Below, one piece after another: positions 36,141 to 44,219 of a stretch of DNA of 64,000 nt (position 1 is its first letter; each line of letters begins with the position of its first letter). A program made the position numbers and the translations under genes. The notes under the pieces were generated by a model. It saw nothing but the letters and a program-made list of their open reading frames with translations, ran no database searches and had not been told where the DNA came from. This DNA comes from Candidatus Gastranaerophilales bacterium (GTDB taxonomy: Bacteria; Cyanobacteriota; Vampirovibrionia; Gastranaerophilales; Gastranaerophilaceae): NCBI GenBank assembly GCA_944325785.1, contig CALVBN010000002.1, positions 1 to 64,000 on the forward strand, in the 5' to 3' direction.

Positions 36141-37724
36141 CTAGCTGAGTTTTTCTATAATATTATTAATCGGCTCTTCCCAGGAAATATGGTCAGTTTG
36201 TTTGAAAATCTCAACACTTTTGTACCAAGGTGTAGTTTTTGTATCATTAAACCAGCGCCAGTCAGAAGCATAAGGAAGCAGTAAAAATGTTTTTACGCCC
36301 AGTGCTCCCGCCAGATGAGCAACTGAAGTATCGACGGTTACAAGAACATCCATTGCTTTTAATGCCCTTGCGGTAGCGGAAAAATCCTTAAAATCTTTAG
36401 CAAGATTTATCATTTGCGGATATTTTTCATTACCTTTTAGGGTATCATCTACTTGAAAAGAGTAGACTTGAATATTGGCCATATTAAGGAGCGGCTCAAA
36501 ACATTTGATATGTATTGTCCTGTTTATCATTGTTCTTATGCCGGCGCATCCTGCTTCCCAGCATAAACCTACTTTTGTTTTATCATTTTTAATATCAGCA
36601 GGCGTATCAATATCCAAATAGCCTTCCGCAAAAGGAATATGTTCAAAATCCATATTTAAGACATACGCTAAATCTGTAATTCTCAATGACTGCATTTGAG
36701 GATCAATATTGCTGTAAGTTATAATTTCTACGTCCGTATAATTCTTTTTAAATAAATCCTGCAAAGAAGTGTGTACTGCAAATTTTACTTTTTTTCCGCT
36801 TAAAAACGGCAGATATCTAACAAATTGGATATGATCGCCAAAGCCTTGATCGCAAATGACAACTATTTCATCTTCCAGCGGTTCGCCGGGCTTCCATAGA
36901 TTTTTGGTTTTATTTACAACAGGTCCTAAATCTCTTTTATAAAATAAATCATATCCTTCTTTAAATTTTTTCTGTGTAAGATAACACATGCCGAGCGATG
37001 TCATTGTTTCTGTATCATTAGGAAAGCTTTGTAGCATGCTCTTATAATATTTTTCAGCTTCTTCGTATTCTCCAAGTTTTACACAGCTTACGGCAATATT
37101 ATAATCCGCTTCCTTGCTGCCTAAATCGGCGGCTGCTCTATAGCACTCTCTTGCTTGAACATCATCCGAAAATATCAGCTCTTTTAAGTAGCCTAAATGA
37201 AACCACAATGAAGCTGAATCCGGATGCTTTTTCAGCGATTCAAGGCAAAAATCCTGCGCCTCCATTAACTTTCCGGACTGAGTCAGAGCCTTAACCTTAT
37301 TAGTAATAGCATTTATATCTTCCGGATAAAGCTCGTACATTTTATCTGCATAATTAATGGCTTTATCATATTTTTTTATCTCAAATAAGCTTAATACCAA
37401 TTTGTTATAAATATCCGCATTTTCTCCAAATTCTAAGGATTCCTCTAAATATTCCGAAGCTTTTGCATAGTCTTTTCTTTCAAACTCTGCAAAACCCAGT
37501 GCAGATACTGTACCCAGGGTTTTCTTTAAATCTTTTGCCCTTTCCAATAATGGCACAGCCCTGTCAAAGTCCCCAATGTTAACGTAAAACAAGCCAAAAA
37601 CCGAAAGCAGGTTTCTATCATCCGGATTTTCTTCCAGCAAGTCCTTATAAATCTTTTCTGCCTCCTCAAATTTTCCGTATTGAGTAAGAACAATAGCTTT
37701 TTTTAAAATATTTAAATCAATCAT
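36141..37724 (-). CDS. TPR protein with C-terminal GT9-like glycosyltransferase domain
   Basis: 527 aa. The N-terminal 260 residues are seven or so TPR units (e.g. AIVLTQYGKFEEAEKIYKDL, GEYEEAEKYYKSMLQSFPND). The C-terminal half has the GT-B fold seen in TPR-linked ADP-heptosyltransferase-like proteins: CDQGFGDHIQFVRYLP (about 290-305), GLCWEAGCAG (about 385), and MDVLVTVDTSVAHLAGALGV (about 455-474), where the VDT/HLAGAL part is the nucleotide-sugar site. Overlaps yggT by 4 bp. The substrate is unknown; a surface glycan or protein is likely. Confidence 0.82.
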   Translation of the reverse strand: MIDLNILKKAIVLTQYGKFEEAEKIYKDLLEENPDDRNLLSVFGLFYVNIGDFDRAVPLLERAKDLKKTLGTVSALGFAEFERKDYAKASEYLEESLEFGENADIYNKLVLSLFEIKKYDKAINYADKMYELYPEDINAITNKVKALTQSGKLMEAQDFCLESLKKHPDSASLWFHLGYLKELIFSDDVQARECYRAAADLGSKEADYNIAVSCVKLGEYEEAEKYYKSMLQSFPNDTETMTSLGMCYLTQKKFKEGYDLFYKRDLGPVVNKTKNLWKPGEPLEDEIVVICDQGFGDHIQFVRYLPFLSGKKVKFAVHTSLQDLFKKNYTDVEIITYSNIDPQMQSLRITDLAYVLNMDFEHIPFAEGYLDIDTPADIKNDKTKVGLCWEAGCAGIRTMINRTIHIKCFEPLLNMANIQVYSFQVDDTLKGNEKYPQMINLAKDFKDFSATARALKAMDVLVTVDTSVAHLAGALGVKTFLLLPYASDWRWFNDTKTTPWYKSVEIFKQTDHISWEEPINNIIEKLS

Positions 37725-37984
37725 AAGCCCAAACTGTTCAGCCAGCCGACAATTATACCCTGTAAAATTTGAAGAAGTATTATTGCAAGGATAGGTGATA
37801 TATCAAGCATTCCGATTGGCGGAATTACACCTCTGAAGATATTAAGAAACGGATCTGTTAAAGAACGCATGCCGGCATAAGGCTGCTGCATCCAATCAAT
37901 ATTCGGTATCCATGTTAAGAATATCCTTATTATTATAAGAAGATTATAAAAATAGAATAATAAATTTACCGCTCTTGATATCAT
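37721..37984 (-). CDS. YggT-family membrane protein
   Basis: 87 aa, one YggT domain: two membrane segments (about 5-22 and 62-82) with RIFLTWIPNID and TDPFLNIFRGVIPPIG between them, matching the family pattern in which DP-x-L-x-x-x-R-x-x-x-P-P is conserved. Role not settled in the family (cell division or osmotic stress have been proposed). The stop overlaps the TPR gene start (ATGA). Confidence 0.9.
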   Translation of the reverse strand: MISRAVNLLFYFYNLLIIIRIFLTWIPNIDWMQQPYAGMRSLTDPFLNIFRGVIPPIGMLDISPILAIILLQILQGIIVGWLNSLGL

Positions 37985-38004
37985 TTTTTCTCCTTTATCT
38001 CGTT

Positions 38005-38036
38005 CCCTCTCCTTGAGAAGAGGGTTAGGGCGAGGC
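38005..38036. repeat. REP-like palindrome
   Basis: CCCTCTCCTTGAG...AGAGGGTTAGGGCGAGG, same style as at 23992-24038 and 43392-43560. Confidence 0.5.
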
Positions 38037-38149
38037 GCCGGCTGAAATATAATTCGTCTTGTTACAACAAAGAATTATCCTGCTTTTACTGATAAATTAA
38101 AAATTTATCCTTATAATTTACCTCTATTTACCTCTATTTACCCCTACCC

Positions 38150-38947
38150 CTAACCTTGTGATTTTTTTCTTGTAACTGCGCATTCGCAGTTGTTATTTTC
38201 TGCCGGTATTTTTTCTATCATAGTGAATAAAAGTTTTTTCAAATTGTCAAGATTGTTATTAAACACCTGAATAACTTCGTGGTGAGAAACTGGAGGAACG
38301 TCGCCTACAAGCCCTGCATCGTAGTCAGTTATTAAAGATATATTCAAAGGACACATATCCATCTCTTTAACCAGATATGCTTCCGGAAAAGCTGTCATAT
38401 TAATAACTTCCCAACCTTGAGAAGTAAAGAATTTTGATTCAGCCTTTGTAGAGAACCTAGGACCGTTAATTACTACAACAGTACCTGTTTCATGTACTTT
38501 TATTCCTAAATCTTTTGCCGTATCAATTGCAAGTTTTCTTAATTCCGGACAATAAGGATCTGCTGCGGAAGGATGAGTTACGATAGGACCTTCAAAAAAT
38601 GTAGTTTTTCTACCGTCTGTCCAGTCTACGAATTGATCACATATAACAAAACTGCCCGGTTCAACATGTTTTTGAAGACTGCCTGCTGCGCATGGTGAAA
38701 TTACGCGCTTGCATCCGGCTTCTTTCATTGCCCATACATTAGCTCTGTAATTAATTAAATGGGGTAAAATTGTATGGCTTCTTCCATGTCTCGGCATAAA
38801 TGCAACGTTGTGGCTGCCGATTTTTCCTACAAACAAACTGTCAGATGGCATTCCATAAGGAGTTTCTATTTTGACTTCCTTTATGTCATCCATAAATTTG
38901 TAAAATCCTGAACCGCCAAAAACTCCGATATCTGCAATTTTTTCCAT
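38150..38947 (-). CDS. mtnP: S-methyl-5'-thioadenosine phosphorylase
   Basis: Cleaves methylthioadenosine to adenine and methylthioribose-1-phosphate. It has IGVFGGSGFYK (about 7-17), the phosphate/ribose loop PRHGRSHTILPH (about 53-64), VINGPRFSTKAES, and the MTA-type specificity loop MTAFPEAYL plus DYDAG (TDYDAG). 265 aa, normal. This belongs to the trimeric PNP/MTAP family 2. It is flanked by no other methionine-salvage genes. Confidence 0.95.
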   Translation of the reverse strand: MEKIADIGVFGGSGFYKFMDDIKEVKIETPYGMPSDSLFVGKIGSHNVAFMPRHGRSHTILPHLINYRANVWAMKEAGCKRVISPCAAGSLQKHVEPGSFVICDQFVDWTDGRKTTFFEGPIVTHPSAADPYCPELRKLAIDTAKDLGIKVHETGTVVVINGPRFSTKAESKFFTSQGWEVINMTAFPEAYLVKEMDMCPLNISLITDYDAGLVGDVPPVSHHEVIQVFNNNLDNLKKLLFTMIEKIPAENNNCECAVTRKKSQG

Positions 38948-39022
38948 CTAATTAATTCCTTTCATTATGCTATTGTACATAAAGTAATTGTAGCATGAAA
39001 AAAAATGTAAATGGATGCATAA

Positions 39023-39598
39023 TTAACCGAGTATATCAATATTATTTTTTACAATATTTTCTTCCGGATGCCCCTTAAAAAATCCCATAACAATATCGGA
39101 TAATTTTAATCTTGCGCCGTAGTTAGAAGTTCCCAGAGTTTCAAAGTTTTCGGCAGGAATATCTTCCGGTAAAATATGTTCCAGAGCGATTCTTGAGGCT
39201 GTTTCCGAATCCATTTTGGAGGGGTGTTGTCCTAAAATCTCTGCTTCGTAATTATTTTTCGGTTTGTATGCGCCGAATTTCCAATCTATAACTTTGTTTA
39301 CATCTCTTGTTTTTACTTTAGTCAACTGTTCTTCCGGAATGTTTTTTAGAGGAATTCTTAAGGCTACAAGCTCTTTGCCTCTTGAGATATAGTCCAGAAT
39401 TAAGCGTGCAAGGTTCATGTGTTTATCTTTTGCCCACTGTGTAACAAAGTTTTCTAAATCAAACGTAAATACGCCTTTTACTTTGCCGTAAGTTAAAGTG
39501 TCCGGCATTGCTTTAAGAAGTTGGTCTTTCTTAATTTGGGCAAGTCTTTCCGTTGTCGTAATGTGATACAAATTCTGGGGTAAATTGTTAATTTTCAT
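39023..39598 (-). CDS. hypothetical protein with YHITT-type N-terminus
   Basis: 191 aa. It opens with NLYHITTTERLAQIKKDQLL, a phrase resembling the start of ADP-ribosyl-transferase-like proteins (YHxT...I...GL). No catalytic triad can be traced in the rest, so function is open. The gene is alone, with an AAAGGATTTTAT leader. Confidence 0.55.
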   Translation of the reverse strand: MKINNLPQNLYHITTTERLAQIKKDQLLKAMPDTLTYGKVKGVFTFDLENFVTQWAKDKHMNLARLILDYISRGKELVALRIPLKNIPEEQLTKVKTRDVNKVIDWKFGAYKPKNNYEAEILGQHPSKMDSETASRIALEHILPEDIPAENFETLGTSNYGARLKLSDIVMGFFKGHPEENIVKNNIDILG

Positions 39599-39755
39599 AT
39601 AAAATCCTTTCTGTTTTTTTATTAAAACCCGTAAAAAATTTTTTTGCTAATTTTAAAAATTAACAAATATTACAAAAATATCAGATAACTGCGCGCATGA
39701 AATGTGTTTGTAATATAATATCAATGTGATTTTAATAAAAGAAAGGAAGAGACTC

Positions 39756-41921
39756 ATGAACGTTTTAGACAAAATCATGAAACCAAAATCAATTGCGGTT
39801 ATTGGTGCTTCAACAAAAGAACACACAATCGGTTCTGATATTATGAAGCGATTACAAGAATACAATTTTAACGGAAAAATTTATCCGGTTAACCCGAAGG
39901 GCGGAATTATTGAAGGGCTGCAGGCTTATACTTCAGTTCTTGAAGTTCCTGGCGAAGTTGATTTAGCAATTATTGTAGTTAATGCAAAATTTGTTCTTTC
40001 AACAATTGACCAGTGCCACGAAAAGGGTATTAAAGGTTTATGTATAATTACAGCCGGCTTCAAAGAAACTGGAGCAGAAGGTGCTGAACTTGAAAAACAA
40101 TTATTAGAAAAAGTTAGAGAATACGGTATGAGATGCGTTGGTCCTAACTGCTTAGGCGTTGTTAACACTCATCCGGATATCAGAATGGACGGATGTTTTG
40201 CAGAATCTCTGCCGGAGAGAGGAAATATCGGTTTCGTTTCTCAATCAGGCGCTTTAGGCGGCGGTATTTTAAATATCCTTAAAGACCTTAACCTTGGTTT
40301 CGCTCAATTTATTTCAATCGGAAACCAGGCTGATGTTAACGCTGAAACAGCTCTTGAATATTGGGAAAATGATTCTGACGTAGAACAAATTCTTCTTTAT
40401 ATGGAATCAATCCAAAACCCTGCAAACTTCAGAAAATTAGCTACAAGAATTTCTAAGAAGAAACCTATTTTGGCTCTTAAAGCCGGCCGTTCTGCAGCAG
40501 GCGCAAGCGCAGCATCTTCTCACACAGGTTCTTTAGCCGGTGCTGATAAGGCTGCAAACGCTCTTTTACAGCAATCTGGCGTTATTAGAGAATATTCTTT
40601 AAAAGACTTGTTTGCAACTGCTAAAGTTTTTGCTAACTGCCCGATACCGAAAGGCAACAGAGTTGCTATTATTACTAACTCAGGCGGTCCTGGTATTATG
40701 GCGACAGATGCTGTTTGCGAACACGGTATGCAAATGGCTAAATTAACAGATGCTACAAAAGAAAAATTAAGAAGTTTCTTACCTGCAGCAGCTTCTGTTA
40801 AAAACCCTGTTGATATGATTGCTTCTGCTCCTATCGAACACTACAAGCAGACATTAGAAACAGTTATTGCCGATGAAAACGTTGATATGATTATTACAAT
40901 CTATCTTCCGTTCTTAGGCTTGAAAGATATTGATGTTGCTCAAGCTCTTATGGAAATCAAGGCTAAAAATCCGCAAAAACCGGTTATCGGCGTATTTATG
41001 ACTAAGAGCGAATTCTTCAATAAGATTTCTGACATGGATGTTAACATGCCGTTCTTTATGTACGCAGAAGAAGCTGCTGACGGCTTGAACAGATTAAATC
41101 AACAAAGATTATGGATGGAAAGAGCAGAAGGTAAAATTCCTACATTTGAAGTTGACTATAAACGCGCTCAAGAAATCATTGCAAAATCTGTTAACGAAGG
41201 CAGAGATCAGCTTACAACAAGAGAATCTATTGATGTGTTAGACGCTTACGGCATCAGAGTCTGCAAATCAGGTTTTGCAAAAACTGAAGACGAAGCTGTA
41301 ACAATTGCTGATTCTATCGGATACCCTGTTGTTATGAAAATGACTTCAAAAACAACTTCTCACAAAACTGATGTAGGCGGTGTAAGAGTTAATATCCAAT
41401 CTGCTGAACAATTGAGAAGCGAATATCAAGACCTTATTGCTAAACTTAAAGAAAAAGGACTTCTTGAAGGTTTAGAAGGCGTTATCATTCAAGAAATGGT
41501 AAAAGGCAACAGAGAAATGGTCTGCGGTATCGCAACAGATCCTCAATACGGTCCGATGATGATGTTCGGTTTAGGCGGTGTATTTATTGAAGTTATGAAA
41601 GACGTAACATTCAGAATTGCACCTTTAACCGATGTTGATGCTAAAGAAATGATTAAATCAGTTAAAGCATACAAGTTATTGGAAGGCGCAAGAGGCACTA
41701 AACCTGCTCAGATGGAACAAATCGAAGAAACATTGTTGAGATTATCTCAACTCGTTAACGATTTCAAATTCATCGATGAATTAGACATCAACCCGTTGTT
41801 GATTTCTGAAAAAACAGGTGAAGGCATTGCAGTAGACGGACGTATCAAAGTAAGAATGGCAGAAGCTCAAGAAGCTCTCGGCTATCACTGCAAAGACGGC
41901 GTTTGCGCTTGCAACGTATAG
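39756..41921 (+). CDS. ADP-forming acetate-CoA ligase, fused alpha-beta
   Basis: Converts acyl-CoA, ADP and Pi to acid, CoA and ATP, an energy-conserving step in fermentation. From the ATG at 39756 (AAGGAAGAG precedes it; a GTG at 39726 is weaker) it has 721 aa. The alpha part has the CoA-binding Rossmann motif SIAVIGASTKE, phosphohistidine-type loop AASSHTGSLAG (about 250) and TNSGGPGIMATD (about 310). The beta part is an ATP-grasp domain from about 480 (GYPVVMKMTSKTTSHKTDVGG, in part; GVIIQEMVKG). Length and order fit a one-chain ACD. A good terminator follows. Confidence 0.94.
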   Translation: MNVLDKIMKPKSIAVIGASTKEHTIGSDIMKRLQEYNFNGKIYPVNPKGGIIEGLQAYTSVLEVPGEVDLAIIVVNAKFVLSTIDQCHEKGIKGLCIITAGFKETGAEGAELEKQLLEKVREYGMRCVGPNCLGVVNTHPDIRMDGCFAESLPERGNIGFVSQSGALGGGILNILKDLNLGFAQFISIGNQADVNAETALEYWENDSDVEQILLYMESIQNPANFRKLATRISKKKPILALKAGRSAAGASAASSHTGSLAGADKAANALLQQSGVIREYSLKDLFATAKVFANCPIPKGNRVAIITNSGGPGIMATDAVCEHGMQMAKLTDATKEKLRSFLPAAASVKNPVDMIASAPIEHYKQTLETVIADENVDMIITIYLPFLGLKDIDVAQALMEIKAKNPQKPVIGVFMTKSEFFNKISDMDVNMPFFMYAEEAADGLNRLNQQRLWMERAEGKIPTFEVDYKRAQEIIAKSVNEGRDQLTTRESIDVLDAYGIRVCKSGFAKTEDEAVTIADSIGYPVVMKMTSKTTSHKTDVGGVRVNIQSAEQLRSEYQDLIAKLKEKGLLEGLEGVIIQEMVKGNREMVCGIATDPQYGPMMMFGLGGVFIEVMKDVTFRIAPLTDVDAKEMIKSVKAYKLLEGARGTKPAQMEQIEETLLRLSQLVNDFKFIDELDINPLLISEKTGEGIAVDGRIKVRMAEAQEALGYHCKDGVCACNV

Positions 41922-41947
41922 AGTAAATAATTTATAGAAAATTGCAG

Positions 41948-41979
41948 GGCGGGTAAAACGTAAGTTTACCCGCCTTTTT
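41948..41979 (+). terminator. terminator after acetate-CoA ligase
   Basis: GGCGGGTAAA and TTTACCCGCC stem, 7-base loop, then TTTTT. Confidence 0.85.
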
Positions 41980-41984
41980 ATTTA

Positions 41985-42016
41985 GTGATTCGTGAATAGT
42001 GAATCGTGATTCGTGG
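41985..42016. repeat. short TGATTCGTGA direct repeats
   Basis: GTGATTCGTGAATAGTGAATC and GTGATTCGTGG iterate a 10-12 bp unit three times. Confidence 0.4.
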
Positions 42017-42095
42017 TTATAGATTTTTTTAATTGTACTTTTTTTGCTTATATAATTTTAATATCTTGATTCACAAATCAAGAATGACAAAAGAG

Positions 42096-42193
42096 AAGTA
42101 GGTTGGGGTTTCTACCCCAACAAAAATGTTTTATAAGATTAAAATATTATTTTCTAAAAATTATAATGTTGGGGTAGAAACCCCAACCTACTT
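42096..42193. repeat. 98-bp element with perfect 26-bp inverted repeats
   Basis: Arms 42096-42121 and 42168-42193 are exact complements (AAGTAGGTTGGGGTTTCTAC...), and each arm is itself a hairpin (GTTGGGGT-TTCT-ACCCCAAC). The AT-rich 46-bp centre has no gene. The right arm overlaps the stop codon of the next gene. It looks like a MITE or a bidirectional structured element. Confidence 0.7.
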
Positions 42194-42665
42194 AATATTG
42201 AATATTAGGGTATGCAGATTTTAACCTTTTATATAACATGTCAATACATTTCACACCTTCAAGATTATCACTATTCTCCAAATTAACAGAACTTCGTGAA
42301 CTTCGTCCTACGATTCTTGGAGATGGTTGTAATTCAAAATCTAGCGTGCAAGATGTAGAACCATAAGTGCCATTAATATATTTCCTTCTGCTTGGCTTAC
42401 ACTTTCCATTTTGAAAATCAATATTAACATCACCATATAGCGCTTGATAAGCAGAATTACATGTCATTCCTTGAGATACGGGAAACCCCGCTTTGATATA
42501 TGCTTCACAATCTTTTATATATTTGTCGTAAGATGCAAATTCTGGAGCATAATTCATCATTGTTGGACATTCGTAATAAGTTTTATAGTCCAACGCCCAG
42601 GTTAAATCTAAATTCAACAATAAAACTAAAGTAAATATGGCTATACGTAAAAGTTTTTTATTCAT
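42192..42665 (-). CDS. secreted Cys-rich small protein
   Basis: 157 aa with a signal peptide (cleavage near TWA-LDY, residue 24). The mature part has six Cys. Its C-terminus (CIDMLYKRLKSAYPNIQY) resembles that of the neighbour (CMKLLSEQIYNIHPNW), so the two look like distant tandem paralogues. Its start overlaps the other's stop by one base. Function unknown. Confidence 0.65.
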   Translation of the reverse strand: MNKKLLRIAIFTLVLLLNLDLTWALDYKTYYECPTMMNYAPEFASYDKYIKDCEAYIKAGFPVSQGMTCNSAYQALYGDVNIDFQNGKCKPSRRKYINGTYGSTSCTLDFELQPSPRIVGRSSRSSVNLENSDNLEGVKCIDMLYKRLKSAYPNIQY

Positions 42666-43126
42666 TAAAATCTCCTATCCTTCCATAAGCTATTTTTCTT
42701 CCAATTAGGATGTATGTTGTAAATTTGTTCACTCAATAATTTCATACATTCATTTCTATCAGAATCGCTTCCGCCAGAAGCATTCATAGAAAAAAAAGAA
42801 ATCTTATCATTTTCCGGATATTGTGCAGTACATACGGCATTGCCATATTTCATTGTTTTTGTTTTAGGAATAGAACAGTATCCATTTTGATATGCTCTTG
42901 TACAGAGTTCATATTTATCAATATCTGATTTTAATGATGCCATACAAGAATCATATGAAAGTGTATAATCTTTAAGGTAATCGCATTTTTTTGTGTTAGG
43001 TTTTTTATCGGGATTAAAATATCCGCTAAACCCTTCATATTGACAAATATAATCTTGAGCGGATGTAATATTATAACCAGCTGAGAAAATCATAATAATA
43101 GCTGTTAAACATTTTAAAATTTTCAT
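42665..43126 (-). CDS. secreted Cys-rich small protein
   Basis: 153 aa with a signal peptide (near TSA-QDY, residue 23) and eight or so Cys in the mature part, so disulfides are likely. Coupled to the next gene by a TAATG overlap and sharing the C-terminal C-x-x-L-x(3-6)-I-x-P signature. Probably periplasmic or exported; function unknown. Confidence 0.65.
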   Translation of the reverse strand: MKILKCLTAIIMIFSAGYNITSAQDYICQYEGFSGYFNPDKKPNTKKCDYLKDYTLSYDSCMASLKSDIDKYELCTRAYQNGYCSIPKTKTMKYGNAVCTAQYPENDKISFFSMNASGGSDSDRNECMKLLSEQIYNIHPNWKKNSLWKDRRF

Positions 43127-43679
43127 AGGATGCTCCGTAAGAACACTTCTCTCTGCATAATTGTATATTATAATGAATTTATTAACATTTGTAAAGAAAA
43201 ACGTATCGTAAAAACCCGTAAGCCATTATCTTTCAAGTCTCACGTCATTCTGAACGAGCGGGCACTACTGTCCAGGATAAATTAAGAGAGTTAAAAATAC
43301 TAATCCAACATCTGTACATGATCCCTCCCCGAAATCAAAGATTTCGACCCTCCCTCAAAGGGAGGGTAAGCTCTATGCTTGGCGTGGCGCACCCCTCGCC
43401 CCTTGCGGGAGAGGGAAGAATTTCAAGTTGAGTTTCTGCGAAACTTAGAAATTCGGGTGAGGGGTCATAAGATAAAATACAAAATTTTAATTTTGACTTA
43501 ATTCCAAATTTTTGTAGTGTCCAACCCCTCACCCTAACCCTCTCCCGCAGGGGGCGAGGGAACGCACGGAAATTAGCATGTTACATCCAAAATACTTCAT
43601 AATATCCATTATGGACAAAATTTCTATCCGAATTCCTTGTTGTTGCAAAAACTTGGGTTATAGCTTAAAATAATATGGT
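43127..43679. other. 550-bp intergenic region with REP-like inverted copies
   Basis: Two inverted REP-like copies: 43525-43560 (CCCCTCACCC...GGGGGCGAGGG) and 43392-43464. The latter has the same ends but carries about 40 extra bases between GGGAGAGGG and GGGTGAGGGG, including a TTTC...GAAA hairpin. A CCCTCCCT-CAA-AGGGAGGG palindrome lies near 43348-43366. No credible gene. Confidence 0.5.
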
Positions 43680-44126
43680 ATGAGCAAAAAGGTTCTGATA
43701 ATAATAATTCTTGCCGGTGTTTTAGCGTTTGTTACGGCTTTTCTGCTGTTTGGAGCGGGTAAGCATAAGACTGTAAATAAAGACCAGGCCATAAAGAACA
43801 ATATTAAAAATGAGGAATTGCCTCTTCAAACACAGGAGAAGGTTTCAGAGGATAAAGAAGAAAGTACAAAATCTTCCGAACAAAAAAATCCTGTTAAACA
43901 GCCTGTCAAAGAGAAAAAAAAGAAAATCCCGCAAAATCATATTAAAAAGCCAGACGAGTCTGCCGTTAAATCTGACGTTTCTCCTGTTATACAAAAGTTA
44001 GAAGTAAAAGTTGAAGAAAACAGCCAGGAAGAAATTAATCCTAAGGATTTTACGGTGCCGGTTGAATACTCATCTAAAAATACATATAAATACGTTTATA
44101 CTCCGACCCGCTATTTAAAGAAGTGA
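43680..44126 (+). CDS. single-membrane-pass Lys/Glu-rich protein
   Basis: 148 aa: an N-terminal membrane anchor (about 6-25) followed by a strongly charged, low-complexity Lys/Glu/Pro region, resembling TonB-like or SPOR-less envelope spacers, and a short conserved-looking end (KNTYKYVYTPTRYLKK). No enzymatic motif. The M16 protease gene follows after 93 bp on the same strand. Confidence 0.6.
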   Translation: MSKKVLIIIILAGVLAFVTAFLLFGAGKHKTVNKDQAIKNNIKNEELPLQTQEKVSEDKEESTKSSEQKNPVKQPVKEKKKKIPQNHIKKPDESAVKSDVSPVIQKLEVKVEENSQEEINPKDFTVPVEYSSKNTYKYVYTPTRYLKK

Positions 44127-44219
44127 GATCTAGCTAAAGACTAAATTATTCTCCGGCAGTAGAAATTATTGCAGGAATATATTATTATATACTTATATAA
44201 TGAAAAGACGAGGGGTTTT

